The notes: generated by a model not told the origin, from the letters alone. Positions 17,697-27,972 are shown, counted from the stretch's first letter. The stretch: DNA of 64,000 nt from Vallitalea pronyensis (GCF_018141445.1 NZ_CP058649.1:5847001-5911000), one strand, 5' to 3'. Made by a program: numbers and translations.

Positions 17697-17756
17697 ATTG
17701 GAAGAGCTGATTATAGATTTGTCTATAGAGATGTTGCAGTTGGATAGTTGATATGA

Positions 17757-18482
17757 CTAAGTATGTGACGTGGGAGGGCTGTCATTTTCCCTTTCATTAT
17801 TATAGCGAATCTCTTTATAGATGGGTCTATACAATACCATTTGAATATACGCCATAACGACAGGTGAAACAACAATGGAAAGGGGCATCACATCAAACAA
17901 GAATAAACTGATAAAACAACATAACAGCATAAGCACTGGTATGTAGACCCTTTTGATTGTATAGTACAGAGCTAATTTAAATAAAGCATAGGTTGCCATA
18001 GTCCCATGAGCTATCATTGGAAATACTTGAATAGCCATCAACACAATAAAGAGCATCAACCCATAAGGAACAGCACGCAAGAAAATAGGAGCACCATAGC
18101 TTATTAACAAAACGCCATACACATACAAGCTGGTAAGCATAAATATCACCATTAATCCTATCAAAAAGGCTTGCTTGAACTTACTTTTATATGCCCTCAA
18201 AAAAATAATGACTGTCCATGTATCATCACCTTGTAAGAAGCGGTGAACGGTATACAAAACTGCCGTATAAGCTGGTGGCACTGTGATGAATAGAACAGGT
18301 GCTAATAGACCTAAGTCCGTGATTCTTTTTAAATCATGTGATATCAATAAGGGAAAAAGGATATGAACATTGCATAGAAAAAATACGACGCCTATCCCAC
18401 AACATGTTGATACATGCTTTGTTAGCTGCCATGCCAATGAACCTATAGATTTTTCTATTTTGGTACCATGATGTGGTCCCAT
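17757..18482 (-). CDS. YesL/DUF624-family membrane protein
   Basis: 241 aa with about five to six hydrophobic segments. The arrangement (a Trp/Gly-containing first helix, the stretch FITVPPAYTAVLYTVHRF, then DDTWTVIIFLRAYKSKFKQAF) fits the DUF624 family, named for B. subtilis YesL, encoded in sugar-utilisation clusters beside YesM/YesN. Its role is not established; it may assist sensing or transport. It is the last gene of the alpha-galactoside operon, 18 bp after the response regulator. An AGGAG site lies 11 bases before the start, a little far. Confidence 0.8.
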   Translation of the reverse strand: MGPHHGTKIEKSIGSLAWQLTKHVSTCCGIGVVFFLCNVHILFPLLISHDLKRITDLGLLAPVLFITVPPAYTAVLYTVHRFLQGDDTWTVIIFLRAYKSKFKQAFLIGLMVIFMLTSLYVYGVLLISYGAPIFLRAVPYGLMLFIVLMAIQVFPMIAHGTMATYALFKLALYYTIKRVYIPVLMLLCCFISLFLFDVMPLSIVVSPVVMAYIQMVLYRPIYKEIRYNNERENDSPPTSHT

Positions 18483-18500
18483 CTATGACACATCTCCTCT

Positions 18501-20096
18501 TTATATGTATTTTGTATCTGCATGAAATGTCTTATTTCTATACTGAGTAGGTGTTAGACCTACATTTTTCTTAAAGCAATTATAATAATATTTGTAACTA
18601 CTAAAACCAACTTGATCTGCAATTTCATATGCCATAAGGGAAGTATTCTTCAATAATTGTTTGGATTGCTTTATTCTAATGGCATTGATATAGTCTTGTA
18701 TAGACACACCCGTTTCCTTTTTAAACAGATGGCAAAAATAATTGGCGTTTCTATCAATATAATGTGAAACCGTCTCAATGGATATGTGGTCGCGATAATT
18801 TTTATGCATGTAATCAAGGGCTATACCAATTAGATTATTGTTTGAATGGATAAGATTATGATTACTTTTTTCTAAACCATCGATGCAAAAGGTTTCTACA
18901 ATGTTGAAGCAATCCATAATGGTTTCACTTTGCTTTATCTTCGAACAATAACCCTCTACCATGTCATCAATGATATGCATTTGCTTATAGATGGTCTTCA
19001 TTTCATTACCAATGGCACCTATAAGATAGGTCAAAAAACCCTTCACTTCATCCGCATCTGATGCTGTTCTTATTGCATCAAATAGACTTTGTACACCCTG
19101 TATTAATTTTTCATAGCTCAGTGCTTTAATGCCTTGAGCGATATCGTCATGATTTAACGTTATTTTTTTGTGGGTTTTGAATGGGTCTTGGTCCATGGAT
19201 TCTGAGAAAATAAGTTTACCATAACCCATAAAGAACTTATACGCTAAACAATCCTTAGCATCTAAGAAAGCTTTTTGAAAGTTAAACTTAGAATAGGTTT
19301 TACTAATGCCAAAGGTTAAGGACAATTGCTCTTGCTCCACTAGAGATCGTATTTCTTCTACTCGATGTGTCACCTCATCTTTGAATGCTTGAACATGATC
19401 ATAGGTGTTACAGAAGACATAAAAAGCTAATTGGTTATCTTGTTGTGAAGAAAAGTGAAAGCTATGCATGGGCTCTGTAAATGTTTCACACACAACTTTT
19501 TTTATGGTACGTTTGATACTTAATCGTGTTGCCTTATCATAATCTGTTTCGAGGTTTTCATATTGATCAAATTCAACCATGATACAAAACAATCGATTTT
19601 TATGACGTGGTATGTTCTCTTGTAAACACAACTGATTCAGAATGGCCGTAGACTCTTGTTCTTCATTCATGGATAAATAGGTGAATATTTTCTGCTTAAA
19701 GGTATTTTTTTCTATTTGCTCTCGCTTAATATCCGATACTAAGGTTTGTACAAACACCAATAGGGTCTCAATATTGACCGGCTTTGTAAAATAGTTATTG
19801 ACACCGATGACAATGCCTTGTTTCGCATAACTAAAATCAGAATACCCGCTTAAAAGGATAATCTTAATAGAAGGATACGCCTCTTTAACCAATTGACATA
19901 ACTCAAGACCATCCATAACAGGCATCCTTATATCTGTGATAATAATATGTGGTTTCTTATCGCATACAACTTTGAATGCCTCATAGCCATTAGCTGCCGT
20001 ATATACATGCTCGATACCTACATCTTTCCAGTTTATGGTGTTACCCAATCCTTCACGAATCTGCTTTTCATCATCTACGATTAATAATCTCAACAT
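18501..20096 (-). CDS. YesN-type response regulator with AraC DNA-binding domain
   Basis: 531 aa. The N-terminal receiver domain (1-120) has the acidic pair Asp8-Asp9 and phospho-acceptor Asp55 in IIITDIRMP. A long middle linker leads to a C-terminal AraC helix-turn-helix pair (about 425-525, ending VGLTPTQYR). It should be phosphorylated by the sensor kinase upstream, whose reading frame overlaps it by 26 bp, and then activate the sugar operon. The start has GGAGAG 6 bases upstream, within the kinase gene. Confidence 0.93.
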   Translation of the reverse strand: MLRLLIVDDEKQIREGLGNTINWKDVGIEHVYTAANGYEAFKVVCDKKPHIIITDIRMPVMDGLELCQLVKEAYPSIKIILLSGYSDFSYAKQGIVIGVNNYFTKPVNIETLLVFVQTLVSDIKREQIEKNTFKQKIFTYLSMNEEQESTAILNQLCLQENIPRHKNRLFCIMVEFDQYENLETDYDKATRLSIKRTIKKVVCETFTEPMHSFHFSSQQDNQLAFYVFCNTYDHVQAFKDEVTHRVEEIRSLVEQEQLSLTFGISKTYSKFNFQKAFLDAKDCLAYKFFMGYGKLIFSESMDQDPFKTHKKITLNHDDIAQGIKALSYEKLIQGVQSLFDAIRTASDADEVKGFLTYLIGAIGNEMKTIYKQMHIIDDMVEGYCSKIKQSETIMDCFNIVETFCIDGLEKSNHNLIHSNNNLIGIALDYMHKNYRDHISIETVSHYIDRNANYFCHLFKKETGVSIQDYINAIRIKQSKQLLKNTSLMAYEIADQVGFSSYKYYYNCFKKNVGLTPTQYRNKTFHADTKYI

Positions 20097-21855
20097 AATC
20101 TCTCCATTTTGGAATACTTTGTTGTTTCGGTAATATCAGTTTAACCGTCGTACCATGACCAACCTGACTATAAAACGCTATCCCGTAATCATCACCAAAG
20201 TATAATTTTATGCGTTTATTTAAGTTTCGAAGCAAAAGCCCTTTATCTGTATCCATGTCTGAATCCATGAGCTGGCGTACCGTGTCTTGGTCTGTACCCA
20301 CACCATTATCCATGACTTCTATTACTAAAATATCACCTAGAGAATAGCCTTTTACCGTTATTTCCCCCCCTCCTATTTTATGCTCCAGACCATGAATGAT
20401 GGCATTTTCAACTAATGGCTGTAACAATAAATTGATTGTATAAAGGTCCAATAAATCATCATCAACATCCACTTCTAATTGAATGTGACCTTCGAATCTT
20501 TTCAATTGAATTTTCATATAATCATCAAGGTGTTGCAGCTCATCTCTAAAGCGGGTGAAGATATTCCCCTCGTTCAACATGTGTCTAAAAAGATTGGATA
20601 GAGCTTCTAACTGAAAGCTTACTTCAAAATCTTTATTTTGTCTTGCCATCCATCTTATACTATCTAATGTATTGTATAAAAAGTGAGGATTAATTTGGGA
20701 TTGTAAGTATAGCGATTCTGAAATTTCTTTTTCAGCCTTCATGGCATATAACCTATCCATCAGAAGGTTGATTTGTGAAATCATTTCATTAAACCGATTA
20801 CCTAACACCTTTATTTCATCATTTGATTTGGATATAAACTGAACATTCAGATTACCATCCTTAACTTCCTGCATGGTATGGGTTAAGCGATGAATGGGTT
20901 TTGTAATGGATTTAGAAAATAGACTGGATAATACGATGGCAAATATAATCATGGTGATCAAAATAATGTTGATGTAATTTTTTACTGCATCAATTTCACC
21001 ATCAAAATCATGGGTAGGTATTAACCAAACAAGTTCCCATGGACCCGTATCTAATTTTTTGGATACCACTAAATAATCGATACCGTCAACAATATATATT
21101 TTTTGATGATTAATGGTCTCTCTGTCTTGAACGATGTGTTCCATATTGGATGCGATGTAATCTACACGATTAGAGGATAGCACTTGCCCATTGTTATTAA
21201 GAATGAACACTAATTTATTAGGTGACCATAAGTCGTTATGATAAAGATGCCTTAGGGTACTTTCTTGAATATCAATTCTAAGCATACCCAGCTCCCGGAA
21301 TCGATTGGGGTCTATTATTTTCCTGTAAAAAGATAGGACATTAATTGTTTCACTGGGCTTGTACAGTAAGCTTTTGTAGACGTCTGTCCATAAATAGTTG
21401 TGTGGATTGTTCATGAATTCAGCTTCTAGAACAGGAACTGAACGATGCAATGAACCGATAGAAAATACATCTTGTTTGTGATTATTTTGCAGTTTTAGAA
21501 AAAGTACTTGATGGTCTTCCATCCGATTGATACCGAACAAGTTGGTGAATGTCATATATTCGCTATTGTGAAAGGCAAAGCGATAAGGGTCATACTCTTT
21601 TTTAACAATTTCCTGCATTTCTTTATTAAACGTAATGTCATAAGATAAGCTTTCAACACCCTCACAATAAGCATCTAATTTATCTTTTATCTGTGTAATT
21701 TTATTGCCTGCTATATACTCTTCTTTTGTATACAGCACATCTGAAACTTTGGATATAATGACACTTGAGATAACGAGTAAAGGAAATACAACCAGCAGAA
21801 TATAAAATATCAATATTTTTCGTCTAAATGTCAATGTCATAGGCTTAAATAACAT
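20071..21855 (-). CDS. YesM-type sensor histidine kinase
   Basis: About 594 aa from the Met at 21855 (MLFKPMTLTF), chosen for AAGGG 10 bases upstream; the frame is open to a Met at 21894 with no clear ribosome site. Order: membrane segment, extracytoplasmic sensor region, second membrane segment near 295-315, HAMP, a His-kinase core with the YesM-type box SQINPHFLYNTLDSIRW, and an ATPase domain with VENAIIHGLE and DNGVG. It should sense an extracellular sugar and phosphorylate the YesN-type regulator encoded downstream. Confidence 0.92.
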   Translation of the reverse strand: MLFKPMTLTFRRKILIFYILLVVFPLLVISSVIISKVSDVLYTKEEYIAGNKITQIKDKLDAYCEGVESLSYDITFNKEMQEIVKKEYDPYRFAFHNSEYMTFTNLFGINRMEDHQVLFLKLQNNHKQDVFSIGSLHRSVPVLEAEFMNNPHNYLWTDVYKSLLYKPSETINVLSFYRKIIDPNRFRELGMLRIDIQESTLRHLYHNDLWSPNKLVFILNNNGQVLSSNRVDYIASNMEHIVQDRETINHQKIYIVDGIDYLVVSKKLDTGPWELVWLIPTHDFDGEIDAVKNYINIILITMIIFAIVLSSLFSKSITKPIHRLTHTMQEVKDGNLNVQFISKSNDEIKVLGNRFNEMISQINLLMDRLYAMKAEKEISESLYLQSQINPHFLYNTLDSIRWMARQNKDFEVSFQLEALSNLFRHMLNEGNIFTRFRDELQHLDDYMKIQLKRFEGHIQLEVDVDDDLLDLYTINLLLQPLVENAIIHGLEHKIGGGEITVKGYSLGDILVIEVMDNGVGTDQDTVRQLMDSDMDTDKGLLLRNLNKRIKLYFGDDYGIAFYSQVGHGTTVKLILPKQQSIPKWRDYVEIINRR

Positions 21856-21967
21856 GTCGTGAATTCCCTTCACCATCATCTCAGTGAACACCATCTACAG
21901 TTTATCATAAGTATACATGAATTATACAGGCTTTACAAGTAAAGCACATCCATGAGAATCATACTTT

Positions 21968-23887
21968 TTATTCACTATACCAAGACCATATATTGGATAC
22001 TGGCTGTTGCAAATGCTTCTCTTTTGATACAAAAAAGAGCTTGCATCCATGGGGTTCAACTCGGGCAACAATGGACTTGCAGCAATGGTTGTCAATTGTT
22101 TCAGCTTTATAGGCTCTGACATACAGATCAGATACACCAACGACTTCACTTAACAAAAGCTCCCTTGTCATCCATTCTTCGGTTGGGTTAAATATAAAGA
22201 TATTATATGTTGCATCTTTTTCTATTTCATTAATGAGCACTGTTTCTTTTGTCTCGCTATCCAAGTATAACACTTTTGTTTTAAACTTACCTCTGGGTTC
22301 AACCAATCGAAAGAGATCAACACGTGTTTTGGCGATTTCATGTAGTGGGTCCGATGTGCATACCACCCCTCCTGATACAGCTTGTAACAAGGTTAAGGAT
22401 TCGACTTCCGTTTCATTTAAGAAGATATGGAAGTCTCTTAACATCATGGCATCTGGGTCATTTTGCCAATACACATGATTGAAATAATTAACTGCTGGAA
22501 TTTCGCGAATCATATTGATAGGGCCAAAATCATCTTCTTTCCATTGAGCCCCAACGTCTCCCCCAACACGCATACCATCCGCATAACCAATAAAAGGTAA
22601 GAATGGTGCAATACATCCTAGCCAATAGCTCTCTTCACCAATTTCTTCACGAATAACCTTTAATAAATCTCTAAAATACTCCACAGATGTCTTACCAGGG
22701 GTATGCCGCTTCACTTTACTGCTGTCTTGGAATCCAAACTTCATAAAATCCGTTTTAAAAAAGACAATGCCCATTTCTTTAAATGTTCGAAAAACTTGCC
22801 TGATGTATGCCATGGCATCTGGGTGACTTGTATCCAAAACGAAATATTCTTCATCAAGGTATCCCCATATCTGAGGTTCGTTATAAAATTTCATGGGTAT
22901 AACAGGTTGACCATCTAAATCATATAGAATCCAATCGGGATGTGTTTTGTAAAGTTTACTCTGATTGCCTACCATATAAGGACCAATCCAAATACCTGGT
23001 TTGTAATCATTGGCTATAATGTCATCACATGCCGCCTTCATGCCATCTGGCCATAGATGATTTGGTGTTAACCAATCGCCTGCGGCAGGGAAATAGCCTG
23101 CATCAATCTGCATATACTTTAATGGAATGGCAGGTTGTTGTTGGGAAAAACCTTTGAGATAATCCCTTAGTATTTCATGACTCAAATTATTGTATAAATA
23201 GTACCACGAACACCAATGATATAAGGGTTCTAGAGATGTTCTAGCATCCATATTCTCAGCAATATGCTTTGCAGCTGATGTTAACCCTTCTTCTAGCTCA
23301 GAGGTTATTGCCATGTGCATCTTAGGGAATGTGATCTTCTCATGGTTTAATCGCTCCAGCCTATAGCCAGCATTCATGACCACTCTCGTTGTGTCTCCGT
23401 TAAGAAAATCTAAGTGATAACTGTTCACAAATCGATCATGTTGATCACCATAGATGATCATATGTTGTTTATGACTATCAGAAAGCCCTACAATACCATA
23501 ACTTTCGATTTTTGTATGGTCCTTCACAATTGTCTTCAATGATAAGTAACCGGATGGTCCTCCCATTCCTAATCCTTGCCTGAAAACACCGTGGAATCCT
23601 TCAATCTCCCCATAACATATGGGATGAAACCAATCCCATGTCTTCCCTTTCTGAATGATAGACGATTCTATCACCATTTCCTTTGAGTCCACAGCACTTA
23701 TTTTTAACACGATAACGCATGCATCCATTGTATAGGTTAAGGTATATACCCCATCACCTTCAATTAAACTTACCTGTAAGGGATGGATGGGTCTTCTATT
23801 AACGCCAGGAAAGCAATCCCTTATGATCAAATGAGGACCTTTTATATTAAAACTCCCTGCTTTATTCACTTCAACGGTTATGGCCAT
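21968..23887 (-). CDS. Alpha-galactosidase, glycoside hydrolase family 36 type
   Basis: 639 aa with no signal peptide, so it acts in the cytoplasm. It resembles GH36/GH27 retaining alpha-galactosidases: the nucleophile Asp380 lies in FFKTDFMKFGF and the acid/base Asp444 in DGMRVGGDVG; Trp-rich HWCSWYYLYNN (about 224-234) and YMQIDAGYF form sugar-binding strands. It would release galactose from melibiose- or raffinose-type sugars. The C-terminal beta domain is present. It follows the importer permease by 19 bp with a strong AGGAGG, so uptake and hydrolysis are linked. Confidence 0.87.
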   Translation of the reverse strand: MAITVEVNKAGSFNIKGPHLIIRDCFPGVNRRPIHPLQVSLIEGDGVYTLTYTMDACVIVLKISAVDSKEMVIESSIIQKGKTWDWFHPICYGEIEGFHGVFRQGLGMGGPSGYLSLKTIVKDHTKIESYGIVGLSDSHKQHMIIYGDQHDRFVNSYHLDFLNGDTTRVVMNAGYRLERLNHEKITFPKMHMAITSELEEGLTSAAKHIAENMDARTSLEPLYHWCSWYYLYNNLSHEILRDYLKGFSQQQPAIPLKYMQIDAGYFPAAGDWLTPNHLWPDGMKAACDDIIANDYKPGIWIGPYMVGNQSKLYKTHPDWILYDLDGQPVIPMKFYNEPQIWGYLDEEYFVLDTSHPDAMAYIRQVFRTFKEMGIVFFKTDFMKFGFQDSSKVKRHTPGKTSVEYFRDLLKVIREEIGEESYWLGCIAPFLPFIGYADGMRVGGDVGAQWKEDDFGPINMIREIPAVNYFNHVYWQNDPDAMMLRDFHIFLNETEVESLTLLQAVSGGVVCTSDPLHEIAKTRVDLFRLVEPRGKFKTKVLYLDSETKETVLINEIEKDATYNIFIFNPTEEWMTRELLLSEVVGVSDLYVRAYKAETIDNHCCKSIVARVEPHGCKLFFVSKEKHLQQPVSNIWSWYSE

Positions 23888-23906
23888 CTTGATAACACCT
23901 CCTATT

Positions 23907-24755
23907 TTAATTCTTTGAACCTGTTGTTGCTATACCACCGATTAGTTTATCTTGGCTAAAAAAGAACACCAGTAGTGGTATAATGGAATAGATGGTAGCA
24001 ATGGCCATCATTTGATTCCATATGACACGCCCGTAGACTTCATTTTTAAATGCTGCTACCCCCAATGAAAATGTCCATGTATCCCTTGTTTGTAAGAATA
24101 TTAACGGTCCAAAAAAATCATTCCAACTCCAAAGAAATTGGAAGATGATACATGTTGTAAGCACAGGGACTAACAGTGGCAGCATGATGCGATAGAATAT
24201 CTGAAAATGATTACATCCATCTAGTTTTGCAGCTTCGTCAAGTTCTCTTGGAATGCCCATCATAAATTGACGGATTAGAAAAATAAAAAATGCATTACCA
24301 AATAGTTTGGGTACAATCAAGGACAGATGTGAATTAATCCATCCTAAATATTTAAATTCGATATATAAGGGAATTGTCTGCACCTCTGCTGGTATCATCA
24401 TGGTTGCAAGAACAACTATAAATAGTATGTTCCTTCCTGGAAATCTTAACCGTGCAAAACCAAAAGCAACAAGAGCTGAAGATGCAACGCTAAAGAGAAT
24501 AGAAAATCCCGTTATTTTTATGGTATTAAAGGTATATAACGTAAAGTTTTGAGAATTCCAAGCTTCTATGTAATTCTTGATTTTCATGGGTGATGGAAGC
24601 AGCTTAGGCGGATAGGCAAAAATATCACTATCGATTTTTAATGATGTACTCACCATCCAAAAAAAAGGGAACAAGAAGATGGCTGAAATGCTTATTAACA
24701 ACAAATAGCGAACGGTGGTATTCATTTTCTTTTTTTGTGATTTCTTCATAGTCAT
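23907..24755 (-). CDS. Sugar ABC transporter permease, MalG type
   Basis: About 282 aa with six membrane segments. The EAA loop (ELDEAAKLDGCNHFQIFYRI) that docks the ATPase is at about 190-210. The start at 24755 (MTMKKSQ) is chosen because AGGAG lies 8 bases upstream and the A of ATG is shared with the preceding stop (TAATG). It forms the inner-membrane channel with the MalF-type permease encoded just upstream. Context implies transport of alpha-galactosides. No ATPase gene is in the operon. Confidence 0.93.
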   Translation of the reverse strand: MTMKKSQKKKMNTTVRYLLLISISAIFLFPFFWMVSTSLKIDSDIFAYPPKLLPSPMKIKNYIEAWNSQNFTLYTFNTIKITGFSILFSVASSALVAFGFARLRFPGRNILFIVVLATMMIPAEVQTIPLYIEFKYLGWINSHLSLIVPKLFGNAFFIFLIRQFMMGIPRELDEAAKLDGCNHFQIFYRIMLPLLVPVLTTCIIFQFLWSWNDFFGPLIFLQTRDTWTFSLGVAAFKNEVYGRVIWNQMMAIATIYSIIPLLVFFFSQDKLIGGIATTGSKN

Positions 24756-25732
24756 TATCGTTTCTCCTGTTCTGCTTCGTAATACACCCAATACTTGGAA
24801 AACTTAAAGATAATCAAGGTGAGTACAAGTATAATGGCAAATAATATCCAAGCTAATGCTGATGCATAACCCATTTCCATATACTTAAAAGCCTTTTTAT
24901 AGAGATATAATGCATAGAGCATGGTAGCATTTAATGGTCCGCCACTACCATCTGTAATAATATACACTTGGGTAAATGTTCTAAAAGCACCTATAATCAT
25001 GGTGATCATATTAAATAAAATTGTGGGGCTTAAAATGGGTAATGTAACTTTATAAAATTTTTGAAAACCATTGGCACCATCAATCATTGCAGACTCGTAT
25101 AAATATTGGGGTATGTTTTGAAGTCCTGCCAAAAAAATCACCATGGTGCCGCCAACACCAAAGACACTCATCATAATCAATGACCATAACGCATAGGATG
25201 GATCCCCTAACCAATCGGGTCCTTGAATCCCTATTGCTGACAGAATAAAATTCAATATACCAAAATCGCCATTTAAAAACCAAACCCAAACCAGAGAAAG
25301 AGCAACCCCAGATACCACAGAGGGTATGTAAAATAGTGTTCTAAAGAGATACATCCCCTTTAACTTAGAATTCAACAGTAAGGCAAGCATTAATGAAACC
25401 ACTAATGAAAGGGTTACTGAAAAAAATACGTATTTTAACGTGACCTGTATGGAGGTTATAAAAATCTCATCATGAAAAAAAATGTTTTCGTAATTCTTTA
25501 ACCCTACAAATTGGGGCACATTGATCATTTTCCAACCTGTAAAGGACATGATAAAAGAAAATAACATGGGTCCAATTTGAAAGAATAAAAAACCTAAAAT
25601 CCAAGGTGCTATAAACAAATAACCTTCAAAGGCTGCATATTTTTTCTTTCTTTGGCTGATAGATTGTTGATGCCTTGGTTCTTTTTGTTTTTTTTGAATG
25701 CGTTTTCTCACTATCTTTCCATCCTTTTGCAA
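24755..25732 (-). CDS. Sugar ABC transporter permease, MalF type
   Basis: 325 aa, a Lys/Arg-rich N-terminus and six membrane segments. The EAA-type loop is LYESAMIDGANGFQKFYKV. It pairs with the MalG-type permease encoded downstream, coupled by a one-base TAATG overlap, and with the lipoprotein encoded upstream. The short gap to the lipoprotein gene (57 bp) fits one operon. Confidence 0.93.
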   Translation of the reverse strand: MQKDGKIVRKRIQKKQKEPRHQQSISQRKKKYAAFEGYLFIAPWILGFLFFQIGPMLFSFIMSFTGWKMINVPQFVGLKNYENIFFHDEIFITSIQVTLKYVFFSVTLSLVVSLMLALLLNSKLKGMYLFRTLFYIPSVVSGVALSLVWVWFLNGDFGILNFILSAIGIQGPDWLGDPSYALWSLIMMSVFGVGGTMVIFLAGLQNIPQYLYESAMIDGANGFQKFYKVTLPILSPTILFNMITMIIGAFRTFTQVYIITDGSGGPLNATMLYALYLYKKAFKYMEMGYASALAWILFAIILVLTLIIFKFSKYWVYYEAEQEKR

Positions 25733-25789
25733 ATGATTAGATGATAGAACTGCTTGTAATAAGCAGCTCTATGCACCTCTATTGTTCGA

Positions 25790-27085
25790 TCATTTTTCCA
25801 TATTTTCAATATTCTTAACGGCATCATCCAGTGCCGTTTTAGCATCTGCTTTATCCAGAATAACTTTTTCTAATGCGATGGATAGTTCTTCGTGAATGGC
25901 ATTACCAATGGGACTAAAATAAATGGAGAAACGGTCAATGGTATACTCTTCACCGTAAGCCATATCAATGAAGGGTTTTCTTAGGGGGTCATCTTCAAAT
26001 CCTAGTTCTGGTAATAAGGAAGGTATCGCTGGTAATGACCAACCTGCTTCCGCTTTCATTTTTTGTGCCTCTTTACCTGACATTTTTATCAGAAGCTTAA
26101 AAGCTGCCTCTTTATGCTTGGACTCTTTGGATATATGCCAGCCAGCACTAAAGATAACTGCTGGTTTTACGCCTCCTGGACCTGCTGGCAGACCCACCGT
26201 TCCAATATTTTCTATATCAAAACCCTCAGAGGATTTAAAGTTTTGCAGGTTCCAATGGCCACCAAGCATCAGAGCGATTTTACCTGTCTTAAACATCTCT
26301 GCTGCTCCACCCATTGCTTTGGTTGTAGCAGACTTTGGGGATAAACCGTTCTTTTCAAAACTTGTATACCATTCTACGGCTTCAACTGTATCTTGAGCAT
26401 TCATAACCCCCTTATAATTATTGTCTTCATCAATGAGGGAACTTCCATTACCCCATAGCATGGGCTCAACAGCACCAGTCCAATTGGATTGCATAAACAC
26501 ACCATAGGTTTTCTCTGGGCCATCACCTTGTGTTAATTGCTGTGCATAGTTTTCCACATCATACCAAGTCCAGTTTTCATCGGGATAAGGTAAACCCGCT
26601 TCGTCAAACAGCTTTTTGTTGTAGTAAAATCCTGTTAAATTAATATCTGCCGGCATCCCATATTGTTTGCCTTCATGCTGCCATAGTTTTAGAACAGATG
26701 GGGCATATATGGTATAATCAAAGTCTTGTGACTCAAAGTACCCATCCAGAGGTTCAAATGGCTGAACAGAATATAAGGTTGGCCATTCATCCACCATCAT
26801 AACATCCGCTGGATTGCCTGCGGCAATGGACGTTCTTAGCTTTGTCATGTAATCATCACTTGTAGGTTCAAATTGAACTTTAATGTTTGGGTTTTCTTTT
26901 TCAAATTCATCAATTAAGATCTGTGTATTTTTTGCGGCTTCTGCATCGTCCCAAGTTGCAAGTCTTAACGTAATGGACTTTTCAACTTTAGCGCCATCAC
27001 CACTTGTTGACTGACTGCATCCTGTCATAAGTAAACTAAAACCGATTAAACAAGTCAACATCATGTGTACCATTTTTTTCATCAT
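25790..27085 (-). CDS. Sugar ABC transporter substrate-binding lipoprotein
   Basis: 431 aa. Signal peptide with lipobox LMTGC (Cys23), then a family-1 solute-binding fold: ITLRLATWDDAEAAKNTQIL, FEKENPNIKVQFEP and the GKIALMLGGHWN stretch are typical. It captures a sugar outside the membrane for the two permeases encoded downstream. The GH36 enzyme and YesMN system in the same operon point to an alpha-galactoside ligand; that is inference. First gene of the operon. Confidence 0.93.
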   Translation of the reverse strand: MMKKMVHMMLTCLIGFSLLMTGCSQSTSGDGAKVEKSITLRLATWDDAEAAKNTQILIDEFEKENPNIKVQFEPTSDDYMTKLRTSIAAGNPADVMMVDEWPTLYSVQPFEPLDGYFESQDFDYTIYAPSVLKLWQHEGKQYGMPADINLTGFYYNKKLFDEAGLPYPDENWTWYDVENYAQQLTQGDGPEKTYGVFMQSNWTGAVEPMLWGNGSSLIDEDNNYKGVMNAQDTVEAVEWYTSFEKNGLSPKSATTKAMGGAAEMFKTGKIALMLGGHWNLQNFKSSEGFDIENIGTVGLPAGPGGVKPAVIFSAGWHISKESKHKEAAFKLLIKMSGKEAQKMKAEAGWSLPAIPSLLPELGFEDDPLRKPFIDMAYGEEYTIDRFSIYFSPIGNAIHEELSIALEKVILDKADAKTALDDAVKNIENMEK

Positions 27086-27279
27086 CCCAACTCCTCAACT
27101 TATTTTTATTCATTAAGTATAGTCTTTTATATAGGCTTTGTATATCCTTTGTAGGTTATATATTATCCTCAATAGTTAGATTTTGATTTTTTGTTAGTAT
27201 TTCACAATGACAGGATGACTTTACCTTAATCAATTCCCTTAACTTGATTCATAATAGAGAAAACAAACTCATGGTAGAC

Positions 27280-27314
27280 GAAAAAAATGCCTATCCTTTT
27301 TAGATAGACATTCA
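27280..27314 (-). terminator. Rho-independent terminator of the unknown gene at 27364
   Basis: On the minus strand AATG-CTATC-type arms (27288-27297 with 27304-27313, one mismatch) are followed by seven T residues. It isolates the unknown gene from the alpha-galactoside operon. Confidence 0.7.
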
Positions 27315-27363
27315 TCATCACTTACAACTCCCTAAATAGTGCATTAATTGACATGTGCGAGTT

Positions 27364-27852
27364 TTAAGCACATTTGCTGGCTTCTATTTCTTTCTCAAGT
27401 AAAGTCATCATAAACCCATTATTTTCATCACATATAGCGTGTTGAAAAGCAGAATAACGGCATTTTTGGTAGACCTCATTATCCATCATAAATTCATAAC
27501 CTTTTATACAACGAGGGTTACAAGCATTGGGGTCAACTAACCGCTTACATACGGATGCCTTTTTAATATCTTTTTTCATATTGTCTGGTAATGTATTAAG
27601 GCATGCTTGGTATTGTAAAATATGCTCTGGAAAAAGTCTAAGTTTCATGCCTGACTTTCTTGTAATAAATGTGGCTATGGTCCTTTTATTTTGCTGATTA
27701 ACGTAGGATGCCGTATAGCCACTTTTTGCAGATTTAATGTTGTATCTACACCTATTTTGAAGCAAAAACTCATGGACCTGTTGAACAAAATCTTTGTATT
27801 GCTTGTCTACTGTATCTAAAAAATCCACCATTAAATCATCTTGTTTACTCAT
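27364..27852 (-). CDS. Unknown protein with C-terminal cysteine cluster
   Basis: 162 aa, no signal peptide or membrane segment. I do not recognise the family. The N-terminal half is mixed alpha/beta (YNIKSAKSGYTASYVNQQNK, then TIATFITRKSGMKLRLFPEH) and Lys-rich; the C-terminal third holds seven Cys (VCKRL, NACNPRCIKGY, YQKCRYS, AICDEN, SKCA), which could bind a metal or form disulfides. A GAGGTCG site precedes the start. It is a lone gene with its own terminator, downstream of an AraC/GyrI-type regulator. Confidence 0.7.
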   Translation of the reverse strand: MSKQDDLMVDFLDTVDKQYKDFVQQVHEFLLQNRCRYNIKSAKSGYTASYVNQQNKRTIATFITRKSGMKLRLFPEHILQYQACLNTLPDNMKKDIKKASVCKRLVDPNACNPRCIKGYEFMMDNEVYQKCRYSAFQHAICDENNGFMMTLLEKEIEASKCA

Positions 27853-27928
27853 GTAACGACCTCCATTTACTATGCATGAATACGATAACCTGTTATTATC
27901 TCCTTATGGTATCATTCTATCCACATAA

Positions 27929-27964
27929 CTGCCTCTCTTTTTAAGAGCAAAAAAAGAGAGGCAG
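27929..27964. terminator. Terminator-like stem-loop after the AraC/GyrI regulator
   Basis: CTGCCTCTCTTTTT (27929-27942) pairs with AAAAAGAGAGGCAG (27951-27964). It lies just past the stop of the regulator at 27973 and the T-rich part of the stem may help release. Confidence 0.6.
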
Positions 27965-27972
27965 GATTACGC

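Noticed and set aside
25968..26396. 142-codon open frame on the plus strand
   Set aside because: Antisense to the sugar-binding lipoprotein gene; no ribosome site and no domain.
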